Positions 54,100-64,000 of a DNA stretch of 64,000 nucleotides are shown piece by piece. A model generated the notes under the pieces. The model was not told the origin of the DNA. It made no database searches and saw nothing but the letters and a program-made list of their open reading frames with translations. Position numbers and translations under genes: made by a program. The stretch is from Lonicera japonica (lineage: Eukaryota; Streptophyta; Magnoliopsida; Dipsacales; Caprifoliaceae): NCBI GenBank assembly GCA_021464415.1, contig CM038470.1, positions 33,160,122-33,224,121 of the forward strand, in the 5' to 3' direction. Numbering within the stretch: the stretch's first letter is position 1; every line of letters begins with the position of its first letter.

Positions 54100-54712
54100 A
54101 ACCTTAATAAGGAGGATATTATTATAACAAACTATTCTATTAGTGATGAAATATAGCAATGAGAAGTATTTTCAATGTACACAAAATGTATACATTTAAC
54201 GATAAAATATTTGTGGCAAAATACATTTTCATCACAAAATAGAATTCTTGTAGCGAGAAAAATTTATATTTCATCACCTAACATACTCTTTTAATAATGA
54301 AACTTAGAATTCCTCATAAAATTTATGATAGCCAAGAGATAGGCGTGACGAAAATCAGAGTTTCATTATTTAATTAAAAAGACCCAAAGTTTTTTGACGT
54401 TTTATAGATCTCAAATAGAATTTAAATATATTTAGATTTTTTTGGGAATATCTATCAAATTAATTTAAGAATAATTCGAACAACTTCAAGAGACAAAAAG
54501 GCATTTAATCGTTAAAGAGATGGTGCAATTTGATTCTTTATTTTATTTTATTTTATTTTTGCTCTCAATCTTACAAGAAATATACATGTTACTGTTAATT
54601 GGACACTGATAATTAAGTCAAAGCAGCTAGATACAAATAAAAAATAATATATCCTCATGTTGTTTTCAAAGAGGTTTTATATATAGAGAGCACATATCTT
54701 GTACGCACTAGT
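54100..54712. other. Intergenic DNA, possible end of another CACTA-like element
   Basis: No gene. On the minus strand, 54254-54241 reads CGCTACAAGAATTC, one base from the common CACTA-family terminus CACTACAAGAA. Subterminal-like 'tttcatcac / gtgatgaaa' motifs surround it. No partner end is identified. Confidence 0.35.
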
Positions 54713-54780
54713 TCTATATATATAGAGCACATATCTTGTACGCACTAGTGCGTCCAAGATATGTGCTCTATATATATAGA
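54713..54780. repeat. 68-bp near-perfect palindrome
   Basis: Arms of 34 bp with a single mismatched pair (54739/54754) around the centre cactagtg. The outer part is tctatatatatagagcacat and its inverse. A further direct copy of the left arm lies at 54679-54711. It may be a very short fold-back transposon derivative. Confidence 0.85.
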
Positions 54781-54824
54781 TATATTTGTTTTTATATAAT
54801 ATTATGGATGTTTGTTATATGTTA

Positions 54825-55600
54825 TTAATTCTTTTTTGTTACAATGAAAAAAAGAAAAAAAGACTTATCTCCTTTTTGATACACAACACCTTGCATATCA
54901 CCCTTCAGAAGCTCTACAAGCTCATTTGCTGGTACCATAATTCTCATGGCTTGTTCTCCTTGTGTTCTTCTTAGCTTGAATAAATAATCAGCACACTTAT
55001 TCCCTTCCCTCAAGACATGAACTAGCTCCAACAACATAGATTCCTTCAGTTTTCTGCAGTCAACAATAAGGGTTTTATCCGGGTGGTTCTGGTTTTCCAG
55101 GTTATTAATTAGATTAATTGCCATGAGGGAATCTATTTCCACAATAGCCTTAACCTAGGATCTTTCGTTTTCCAATTTCATAGCCCCCCATATTCCCCAT
55201 AGCTCAACTTAAAAGGCGTTGCGTACCCAATTTTGCCACAGAAGCCCTCAATTCACCTTCCACAGCTATCCCTTGCTAGACCGAGCCCATCCGTACTCTC
55301 CGGAAGTGCTTCCATCCTAATTACTTTTGATAGTACCTGTTTGAGGAAAACACCACTTAAGCAGATCATGGTTATGATTGATGCTCTCCCAACTGTTATT
55401 AAAGAAAGCGTGGAACGTTTCCATAGCCAACTTTTGACTCTTCACAACGATGGTGTAGGTTCTGCGTAGGTATTATTGAACTGCCTCTCATTTCTACATA
55501 TCTAAAGGTTCCAGATAGTAGTGGCAAAAACAATGCCCCATGGAGTTTGCAAATTGAATTTAAAACACTCATCTTTGACATTAATCTCAAGCTAATAAGT
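54825..55600 (-). pseudogene. LINE-type RNase H (RVT_3-like) relic
   Basis: The minus-strand frame 55142-54825 reads EIDSLMAINLI, DCRKLKESM, LVHVLREGNKCADYLFKL, matching the C-terminal half of the RNase H-like domain found in plant LINE polyproteins and related genes. Upstream sequence continues with stops (NAF-VELWGIWGAMKLENERS) and further up LQTPWGIVFATTIWNL-ICRNER. At least three stops are present, so it is dead. Whether it came from a LINE or from a host RVT_3 gene cannot be told. Confidence 0.7.
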
Positions 55601-56900
55601 GATAATTTTTTTTTTCAAAAATAAAAAATATACATATAGTAACTATCTCCCCTCCCCCAAACTCCCCACCTCGTTTCTCTTAATTTTTAAAAATAAAAAT
55701 TAGTCGTACTACTTTACCTTTAATTAAATTCTTTTTAATGCTATAATTGTGCTCCTTTTGTCTGATTCCTGGTTTAACCCATACTTCTACCTCTCAAGAT
55801 TCATATGCCAAACACCTTACCACGTCTTTAATTTTCATTGTATTTAGGATTTTCTTTTTGCTTTAAATCCTAAAAAATGTTATCGAGCCTAAAAAAGTAT
55901 TTTTCAAATGTTAAGATATTAGGTTATGTCATACCCACGTGATAAAAATGTTGAGTTATTATGCAATTTTTTTTAAAAAAAAGTATTTAATTTAATGTCT
56001 CTAAATTAAATTTTAAATTTGATAGCTTTAATGCTAGTGCTTTTAGGTTATTATTTCTTTAAACGAACTACGAAACAATAAATTATATCCAATATGTAAA
56101 GAAAAAAATTTGGAAAGGCATTGTAATTAAAAAGAGAGGGTACGTGAGGCAGAGTGGTGTTGAGAGAGAAAATGGGTGTGGTGAAATAAATGAGAATAAG
56201 AAAGAGTAATTGAAAAAGTACGTTAAAAAAATAATATATTGAATAATATTACTCAATCAATGATATTAGTACTCTAGAAAAGTACTTTTGCACTCATAAA
56301 TCATCTTTAGTGACACTTTATATGAATTTTTTAGAACATTTTTTTTATGTCACTAAAAATAATTTTAAAATATTATAATACTTTTGTGGAGTACTGATAT
56401 CATTATCCATATTATTCATATATATGTCACATGTACTATTGGCCATTAAATTTGTAAGATGCATAACCTTTAGATTTAAAGTTAGAACCCATATTTTTAA
56501 TACTCGATTTGATACTTAACTAAGGACTCAAATTTAAAATCTTCCAAGGTATTAAAAATTTTATAACAATTTTTAGTGAAAATAGTGTCACATTAATGTT
56601 GTCGTCCACTTTTTTGTCAAAAAATTTAAAAATTTAGTTATACTTTAACACCCTCAAATTCAAAATTTTAAATTCACCATTGATTATAACTAATATTTCT
56701 ACTTTGCTATAAGGAGAAAATTAAGTGAATTATGAATGCCATATGGCCAGGCATTCACTCCACACTTACTAACTAACAGTCTAACAGCATGCATGGCCAA
56801 TATCAAATCTTGAAATTAATGAAAAAAATAAAACACGTTAGACTGTGAATAAATAGTTAAACCAGATGAGAGTGATTTAATTTATATATATACACACACG
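55601..56900. other. AT-rich intergenic DNA, nothing recognised
   Basis: No coding, RNA or terminal repeats seen. Composition is AT-rich with homopolymer runs. Confidence 0.5.
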
Positions 56901-56904
56901 TTAA

Positions 56905-57080
56905 GATTATAGAAAAGAGAGAAATATTATTGAATTGATTATATAAAATTATTATATTGAAGACCTTTTATATAAAGTTATGAGAATGATATAAATTAGG
57001 AAAATATAAAATTTAATCAACTTAGAGATTTAGAGATTGCTATTTAATTCTTATTATTTACAACTCTATAAATGAACTTG
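56905..57080. repeat. Possible decayed copia LTR fragment
   Basis: Begins CGTTAAGATTATAGAAAAGAG and continues with GAGAAATATTATTGAATTG, similar to the copia LTR at 33795 (TGTTAAGAAATAGAAAAGAG...GTTGAATTG). Similarity fades after about 60 bp. Low confidence. Confidence 0.3.
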
Positions 57081-57399
57081 TGTATGTATACATGCACCTT
57101 ACCAATCCTACTAAGGATTTGTTTATTAAATATTTTCTTATTAGTGTAAACTAAATTTTTTTAGTATATACAATAGTTCAGGCCTTGTTTAAGATAGGGG
57201 AGTGATACAACGTGTATTCAGAACTCAAATAATGTTAATTATTTATGAAAAAATATGAAATCAAGGTAATAATAATTGGCCTAGCAGATAATCAAGTGTA
57301 ATTTCATATTTGATAATGGTGAATACAAAAGTTGCAGATTTAGGTTAATTAATTGTTAAAAAGTCAATAAGATAATTTGCAGGCAGCATACTTAAGATA

Positions 57400-57560
57400 G
57401 TGTTTTTTTTTCTTTTTTTGGTTCCCCACGAGGTGTTCGGGTCAGCTTTCGCGCACCTCAACTAATCCCCGCAAGTAGTTCGTGGCTACCGCTGGCCGAG
57501 CATTATTTTAACAACGTCGAAAATCGATCTTGGGAGCTCTAAATCGACCAAAAGTTATCT
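57400..57560. repeat. GC-richer dispersed repeat fragment
   Basis: A stretch with clearly higher GC than its surroundings ('cacgaggtgttcgggtcagc', 'cgcgcacctcaactaatccc', 'gtggctaccgctggccgagc'). From general familiarity it resembles a repeat common between plant genes, but I cannot name the family or find its ends. Confidence 0.35.
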
Positions 57561-58543
57561 CAATAACTACTTTATACTACTGGGCCAAAAAATTTGATTA
57601 ATATACTTAAGATAGTGAGTCACGATCTGTGATTAAAAAAAAAGAAAAAGAAAGGTCAGTCACGATCTAAATTGACCGAGCACGCCTTTACTGCTATTCC
57701 TTTAACGTTGCATGTGGGTGTGCGGGCCATGCGGATGGTCACATTTTCATATTGACTCTATTCTACAAATAATATATACTTTCTCACATTTTCCTGTAAC
57801 AAATATTTGTTTCTCAGAAAAAAAATAATAAATAATTAATTTGTTGTAAGTTTGCTTAATTTGAGGTGTTTATATCCTCATTCGGTTGTTGTTTCAATAA
57901 TAAAAATTTGTAGGATTGTGTTGATCTTTGCCTCGTCTTTATTTTGGATGCTTTTTCTTTTCTTTTCTTTGTGAAAAAAATAAACAATAGAGAAAAATTG
58001 ATGCAAAGGAGGCCTTCCTTTTAATGGCATGACAATTATAATATACCAACAACAGGACAAACAATCGTAATATATATAGTTAAACCAAACTATAAGACAA
58101 ACCAAATTTGCAAAAGAATCAAATTAAATAAATAACTTTTTTTTTAAAAGAAGAAGCCAAGAGAGATTACTTTATAATTGAAGGAAGCCATTAATCGGGA
58201 TAAATTAAAAGATTAAATAAGGGTGTGTTTGGTTAAAAAATTAACATATTCTAACCATCAAATTTTGTGGAATTTATTAAATGTAATGATAATATGTTTG
58301 TGTGTAAAGTAAGAACTTCTAATGGCCTTGGTCCTTGCACTATTGTTTTAATGTAATGCGCGCGCACGTACACGCACACATGTATAGAGACAGGCTTTTG
58401 AAAGAGTTTCCTACTTTTAATTAAAGAACAGACTTTCCCTTTTGAGGAGGTAAATGAATGAAGTTTTTAATGAAGTTTTATCAAAAAATTCAATCAGGAA
58501 GTAGATGATCTAAACCTTGATATATATGTATACAAAGCATTTC
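57561..58543. other. Intergenic DNA, nothing recognised
   Basis: AT-rich. The 75-aa minus frame (57878-58105) has no domain. Contains 'gggtgtgtttggtt' at 58221, like a MITE end, with no matching inverse. Confidence 0.45.
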
Positions 58544-58631
58544 TGGTAAGGATCAGTCCTTACGGACTGATTCCTTTTATGACGCAAAAGCGTCGTAAAA
58601 AGGAACAATCCATAAGAACCGGTTCTTACCA
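58544..58631. repeat. 88-bp imperfect hairpin
   Basis: TGGTAAGGATCAGTCCTTAC... folds on ...GGTTCTTACCA with the inner stem GACGC-aaaa-GCGTC. Arms are about 42 bp. Most mismatches are transitions that would still form G-U pairs in RNA. It looks like a small fold-back MITE. Confidence 0.65.
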
Positions 58632-59102
58632 AAATTTTTCCATATATGTATATACATATATATATATATATGTGTGTGTGTGTGTAGATACTCTATTTTG
58701 AGGGCCTTGAACATGGATAGAACTGGGTCTGGGCCAGAGGGCTCCAGTCCGGTCCAAATTTACTAGTGACCCGGTAGCTATATTAGGAAAAATGGTGTTT
58801 TGCTGTATAAATGAAAAGGTTTTTTTAAGAGTCCAGCCCACCTATTTTAATCCGGCCAAACCAAGCCTTCCACACTCTCTCACTCTTGTAGAAAGCAGCC
58901 ACCCACTTATGTCTTATAATAAAGCAAGAGAAGAATCATTAGATCTACATCTATTAGAATTAGAAAATTTATTTTCCTTTTTTGCAAGACAAGATTTATT
59001 TCTATTTAAAATGCTAATACTAATAACAATATAATAAAGTTATAAATGGTATATACGTAATATTATAATTTATTTTGTAAACATGACTCTTAATGTATGA
59101 TA
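58632..59102. other. Intergenic DNA
   Basis: Contains (TA)n(TG)n at 58655-58686. The two short frames on opposite strands (58626-58841 and 58792-59034) have no domain and are not supported as genes. Confidence 0.45.
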
Positions 59103-59107
59103 TGTAC

Positions 59108-60066
59108 TGATGGGGTTAAATACTAATTTTACCATTGACCTACAAAGGTAATTCAACACTTTTACCTCCAGTAAAATCCTATTTTTACCTTCAGTAAAAT
59201 ACCATTTTTACCTATGTGACCTAAGCATACACATCATCTACATGTGACCTAAGCATACACATCATCTACATTCTAGAATACATGTGACCTAAGCATAGAC
59301 ATCATATACATTACACAAATTTACCTTTTTGCCCTTCATTTTTTACCTATAAATACCCCCTCATTCATTTATTCAAAACACACCAAAAAATATATCTTCT
59401 TTCTCTCTCAATATCCATCCATCTCTTCTAAGAGATATAAAGCCATTGACAATATAAATACAAGGCAATTTTTGAGGGCCTTATACTATCTCTTTTCATA
59501 CCCTAAAAAATATCAATCCTTATACGCTCTCTCTCCTACACAGTTTATTATTTATTCTGTTGAAATATTTGTAATCCTAATTCTATACTTATAAATAGAA
59601 TTAAGGAAATTATAGAAAGAAAGAGAGAGAGATTGGTAGCTTGTATCATCATCCAAATTGATTGCCTTTGAGCTAATACAAAGCAAGCACACACAAAAAG
59701 AGGACGTACTGCCGGACTAGCATAAGCGCTATCGGGGGAACCTACCTTAATAAAAAAACGTCTCGTGTTCATCTTCATTTTTAATCAGTTTCTGCCGGTA
59801 CTGTTCACAGTCACTGTTCACATATACGGTAGTACTGTTCACAGTTACTGTTTACAGATACAGTAGTACTGTTCACAGTCACGGTGGTACTGTTCACAAC
59901 CACTGTTCATAGTCACGGTGGTACTGTTCACAACCACTGTTCACATATACGGTGATACTGTTCACAATCACTGTTCACAATTACAATCCATTATTAAACC
60001 TCTAATTCACCATTATTCATTGATTGGTCGGTCGTCAACTATCTGTTCTAGATTTTGACACCATCA
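59108..60066 (+). mobile_element. Solo LTR with intact target duplication
   Basis: 959 bp, TGATGGGGTTAAAT...TTTTGACACCATCA, with a short inverted end (TGATGG/CCATCA). Flanked by a perfect 5-bp duplication, TGTAC (59103-59107 and 60067-60071). Same family as the split LTR at 16259-28326. No internal domain remains, so it probably arose by LTR-LTR recombination. It carries an extra 'actgttcaca' minisatellite (59797-59985) that the other copy lacks. The 76-aa minus frame at 59548-59778, and its counterpart at 28026-28229, are LTR sequence rather than genes. Confidence 0.88.
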
Positions 60067-60071
60067 TGTAC

Positions 60072-60977
60072 TAAATGGAATGTGGGAGTTTTATTTCGAA
60101 AGGTATCATGTAGATAAAAAATTGAATATTTATGTATTTTGGTGTAAGAAAAAAATAATTTTCTTAAAATGGAAAATGATTAATTTTATCAACCAATAAT
60201 TTATATGAAAAGTTAATTTAATTTCCACTGATTTGGTTTTTAACAACATAAAAAAGAATTCCCAGTGTTGAATTAAAACAAACCTTTAATTTTTGAAAAA
60301 AAATAGAAATAATTTTTTTTCTTTATTCAGACCACCCATCTAAAAATGTTGGGTCTGCCCTGTAAGGACACATCCATTTTTTATCTTAAAAACTACATTT
60401 TTCAAAAAAAAAGTATTATTTTTTATAAGGTACAGCTCTAGCTATTTTACAAGTGGTGTTATAAATACAATATATATATATATATATATGTAGTAGCCCC
60501 AGATAAGCATGCAATAGATGCATATATAAAAACTTTGAAAAAATCTTCCTTTGCCCCCATTTTGTGATTTGAAGTTTGAAACTTAACCAAAACTTCCATT
60601 AAAAAAAATAAAAAACTTGTGTCGGTCACGCAATGCTGAAATGAAATGCTTTCTGGCTTTATATAATAGTAGATAGTAAATTTATATGAAAGTAGATAAT
60701 GTTGCTCTCTCTCACTTTTCTTGATGCATGTTCTCTATTTCAATGGCCCTATTTAATTTTCTCTCTTAACGTCTCATTTCACTTCATTTTTAAGTTATAA
60801 TATGTTAACAACCTTCTCCCTAAAATATGATATATATATATATACACACACACTATGAAAGCAATTGCAGTGACAAAACTCTAAATTCCAACACTAATCT
60901 CTTGATTTTTGTAATTTTGGGGACGAATTTTAAATTTCTTCACTAAAGACAATGACGGTTACTTTGTAATTTTCTTG
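60072..60977. other. AT-rich intergenic DNA
   Basis: No gene recognised. Contains TA microsatellites at about 60470-60489 and 60830-60850. Confidence 0.5.
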
Positions 60978-61057
60978 CACAAGTATATTCCCACTTTCAT
61001 CCACACTACTAATTAAATCATTTAGTACGTGTGGATGAAAGTGGGAATATACTTGTG
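60978..61057. repeat. Perfect 29-bp inverted repeat with 22-nt loop
   Basis: Left arm 60978-61006 (cacaagtatattcccacttt...) and right arm 61029-61057 are exact reverse complements over 29 bp. The loop is 61007-61028. RNA from either strand would fold into an 80-nt hairpin of the size of a plant miRNA precursor or a tiny fold-back element. Confidence 0.85.
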
Positions 61058-61911
61058 AAGCGACCTCGATAATCTTATCCTCCCCTAACTTCCCGCAATC
61101 AATTATGATTTGTGAATGTGGATCCTTTTTTCTTCCTTCTTACTAAGTGGTATGTGTTTGGTCTATTTTTTTGTTCGTTTTTTCTCTTGTTGTTTACTGT
61201 ATGTTGGTAAAAATTAAATAAATAAACTTTTTCTCTTTCTCTGAAATTTTTTAGGAAGAGTAAACTATATATAATCGATGCCTCTCACATTTTAATCTAA
61301 TAGTTTTGTCTCTAAAATAAATCTAATGTCTAATTAAAATTGGTAAAACAAAATTATAAGTTAATGTACCAAACTTTAACAATTTTAAATTGTATTAGTG
61401 CTGACTCAACAGAATACAATAAGTTAACGGACATGATAGTTAATATTCTTAAACATAAAAGTACAATATTATATAAATAGATGTATATATGTAGTACAAT
61501 ATTATATAAATAGATGTATATATATGTATTTTCTTAAAATATATAATGTTAGAAAAAAGTGAATGAAATTATTTGTTTGCTTTGAGGCGTGTATTACACT
61601 TTTCTTGACGTAATTATGCCTTCAATTATTCTAATTACAAAGAGGGAAAATTACTTATAGGATACAACAAAGCTTTTAACACTCTTTTAGAGAAATGTAA
61701 AGACCTTATTTTTGGGCAAAAATGGTGGACTATTTATACATATTTGTCGCACAGTTTTCAGTTTTGGAAAACTGAAATAGGGCAATTTTTGTTTAAATTT
61801 TAAAACAGAAAACTGATAAAAAAAACTACCTTTAAATCCTGAGAATTGAAAATAAAATTCTGAAATTTATTTCTCAAAGCCCAAGATGCCAGTGCCCAAT
61901 CAAAACTTTTA
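61058..61911. other. Intergenic DNA, nothing recognised
   Basis: No gene. A tandem duplication of a 'gtacaatattatataaatag' segment occurs at about 61461-61512. An inverted 'cagttttcagttttggaaaa' stretch is near 61750. Confidence 0.45.
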
Positions 61912-62412
61912 GGCATCGTTTGATTCGGGTATTAAAAAGTGGAATGTGATTATTAATACCACTTTTTTTATAATACCTTGTTTAATTCGCACAAATGTAC
62001 TGGAATTACTAATACCGGTACTAACTTAATACCACTCCTTCTACTATAATTTAATACCAAGGGGGGGTGGTATTGTTTATCCAGGATTAAGAAAAATGAA
62101 CCATATATTTTCCAAAATGCCAATACTACTACTATATTATTATTATTTTAAAATTTTAAAAAAATATATTTAATTTTTTTTTTAAACTTTTTAAAAAAAA
62201 ATTTAAATTTTTTTTTTGTTAGTCCAAAATATAATCCCGTATACGAGTTACAGAACCAAACATATTAACATCAGCATGAGATATCCCAGTATTAATACTG
62301 CATGAATCAAATAGGGTATTAGTATTAAATTAATACCATAATTAATAGTCCAGTACTATTAATACTGGTATTATTAATCCCACTTACCCTAATACCTGAA
62401 TCAAACAAGGCC
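61912..62412. mobile_element. PIF/Harbinger MITE (Tourist-like)
   Basis: 501 bp. Left end GGCATCGTTTGATTCGGGTA and right end inverse GGCCTTGTTTGATTCAGGTA, with similarity running on for about 45 bp. The target duplication is TTA on both sides (61909-61911 and 62413-62415), diagnostic for PIF/Harbinger. The interior is dominated by 'aataccactt / ggtattaa' repeats and has no transposase. Confidence 0.9.
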
Positions 62413-63502
62413 TTAATATATATATATACACACATAGTTCCAACCCAAATAAACCCACTAAGTAATATATCATTTATATTAATTATAATATTCAAATGAG
62501 TCTTGATATATAAAGTACTCAAACTTATGACTTCCTGCCTAATGTGAAATATATGATTTACCTCTAAAATTTCCGACATATAAATGTATCTATTACTTAA
62601 TTAATAGTATTACAAAAGAATTCCTCTATAAATATCACATTAATTACCTCCTTAATTAATATCCTCTTGAATAATTGGGCGCTATGCTTACTATAACGCG
62701 TTCCTGTTAAGTACAAATATATTAGACATGCATTTGTTAATTTTAAGTGAACTTAAAATATTATATATACACAAATATATTTATATTTAAAAAGTAATAA
62801 CGAGTTGTTTTGATAATTTATTAAGATAACTAATCAAATTTTTATATGAATTTTTCACTTAAAAAAAAGCCATTTATTTAAACACGAATAAATATTACTT
62901 GAAATACGATAAAAAAATTTACAAACACAAATTGAACCAATCCTTTATTAACTATACGTGTACTACTTAGCAAATATATCTCTTCTAAAAGAAACAGGCA
63001 AAATGTTATGAGGGTAGCTTCACTGAAAAAGTTTTTTTTAAGAGCATCACTAATGTTAGTGTAAAAATTAATTTATAAATTATATGTGTCAATCAATTTT
63101 TATAAAAAATTTAAACACTAAGAAAATGTGTTTCAATAGTATTTTAGTAAAGTCTTGTGTAAATTTTGAAATAATCAATAAAATTTTAACACTTGTTAAC
63201 TATCAATTTAAGTAATTTATTATTATTTTTCTTGAACTTTTTTGAAAATGATTTTATAGTCAAGATGGATCTTAATTTGTAGATATTGATGAGTATATTT
63301 CAAATATATAGTTTTTATTAAAATCCATATTTTAAATTTTAAATTATTATATTTTCAAATTTTATTTAAAAAATAAAGAGAGAGAAAACTGATGTGGCAT
63401 TATAAAATTGGAGTTTGTTTTACACAACCATTATACACGAACTTAGATTTTAAAAGACTTATGCAGACAAAAACAATTTACAAATTGTATAAATTTTATA
63501 CA

Positions 63503-63534
<32 letters not shown>

Positions 63535-64000
63535 TTGTATAAATTTTATACAAAATAAAAATATAAAAGATTATTTGAGAAGCGATCGCATAAGCCGGCA
63601 ACGGTACGCATTTAGAGGCAGCACAAGTTTGTACGGGCCTAGGCAAACTATTTAAAGGTGGCCCTTCATTGTCCAAAAAATAAAAAAAGGTGGCCCTTCT
63701 ATAAAATTAAGTGATAATTTGTGTTATAATATATATTTTTTAAGCAGAAGGGAGGCAAAAGCCAACCCCTAATAATATATAAATTAATATCAACTTATCC
63801 TCTTATAATAATAAATAATTTCACATATAAAAGTACAGAGATAGCTAGAGTTATTTTCAATAACTAAAAACATTTTAGCTAAGAATTTTTTTCTTACTTC
63901 TTAGGATGCAAAATTGGTTTCAGTAAAATAAATTAGACTAGGTCAGTAAAATTTTATAAATTCTATATACTTTTTCACTGCATTAATTTTTTTAGTTTAT
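62413..64000. other. AT-rich intergenic DNA
   Basis: No gene, RNA or complete transposon is supported. A (TA)n tract lies at 63503-63525 between two 'attgtataaattttatacaa' copies (63484 and 63534), an inverted and direct repeat cluster. A slightly GC-richer stretch at 63580-63700 may be a repeat fragment. The short minus-strand frames (62325-62579, 63443-63676) have no domain. Confidence 0.5.

Noticed and set aside
59548..59778. A 76-aa minus frame resembling the one at 28026-28229, apparently a conserved small protein
   Set aside because: Both lie in copies of the same solo LTR, and their likeness is explained by LTR homology.
59797..59985. Regularly spaced ACTGTTCAC repeats that look CRISPR-like
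   Set aside because: Repeat and spacer lengths are irregular, the spacers are repeats themselves, and the DNA is plant nuclear. It is an LTR minisatellite.

Overview
This is nuclear DNA of a flowering plant, most likely a eudicot. It is AT-rich, full of plant transposons, and its only intact host genes are intronless pentatricopeptide repeat (PPR) genes of the restorer-of-fertility-like (RFL, P-class) type. I cannot name the species. I see no tRNA, rRNA or CRISPR array.

The window is an RFL gene cluster with two arms facing each other. The left arm (+ strand) holds RFL1 (1241-2995) and RFL2 (6564-8357). The right arm (- strand) holds RFL3 (13080-14878, a pseudogene with one frameshift and one nonsense codon), RFL4 (35314-37113) and RFL5 (43200-45002). 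The right arm is three tandem units of [3' flank - PPR gene - 5' flank]. They were once similar in size but have been stretched unequally by transposons. Because the units are paralogous, several insertions have a matching empty site in a sister unit, which gives precise element ends and a relative order of events.

Mobile elements, left to right: a Harbinger-like MITE (318-953); a non-autonomous Helitron (4838-5571); a long fold-back element (about 15187-16015); an LTR-only insertion (16259-28326) split by an Athila-type Ty3/gypsy element (16483-27920) with nearly identical LTRs but a many-times frameshifted gag-pol; a decayed Ty1/copia element on the minus strand (28711-34025); a minisatellite-bearing repeat (about 37400-38110); a tRNA-derived SINE with target-site duplication (about 38879-39088); a hAT-like element with an apparent captured gene fragment (42120-43092); a hairpin MITE (46497-46784); a complete but coding-dead CACTA element (48764-54099, 3-bp duplication AAC) with long subterminal repeat arrays and a 1.5-kb TAG microsatellite in a transposase intron; a LINE RNase H relic (about 54825-55600); a solo LTR with 5-bp duplication TGTAC (59108-60066); and a Harbinger MITE with TTA duplication (61912-62412). 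Several short perfect or near-perfect hairpins lie between them.

The PPR proteins are predicted to enter mitochondria and bind organellar RNA, one base per repeat. The most interesting signal is that differences between RFL4 and RFL5 are concentrated at the two residues per repeat that set RNA base choice (10 of 28 code sites differ, against about 42 of 467 other sites, counted by eye). RFL2 also looks chimeric, and the other copies are mosaics. This is the signature of a rapidly diversifying restorer-type locus, with gene conversion between arms. No wholly new system is evident.
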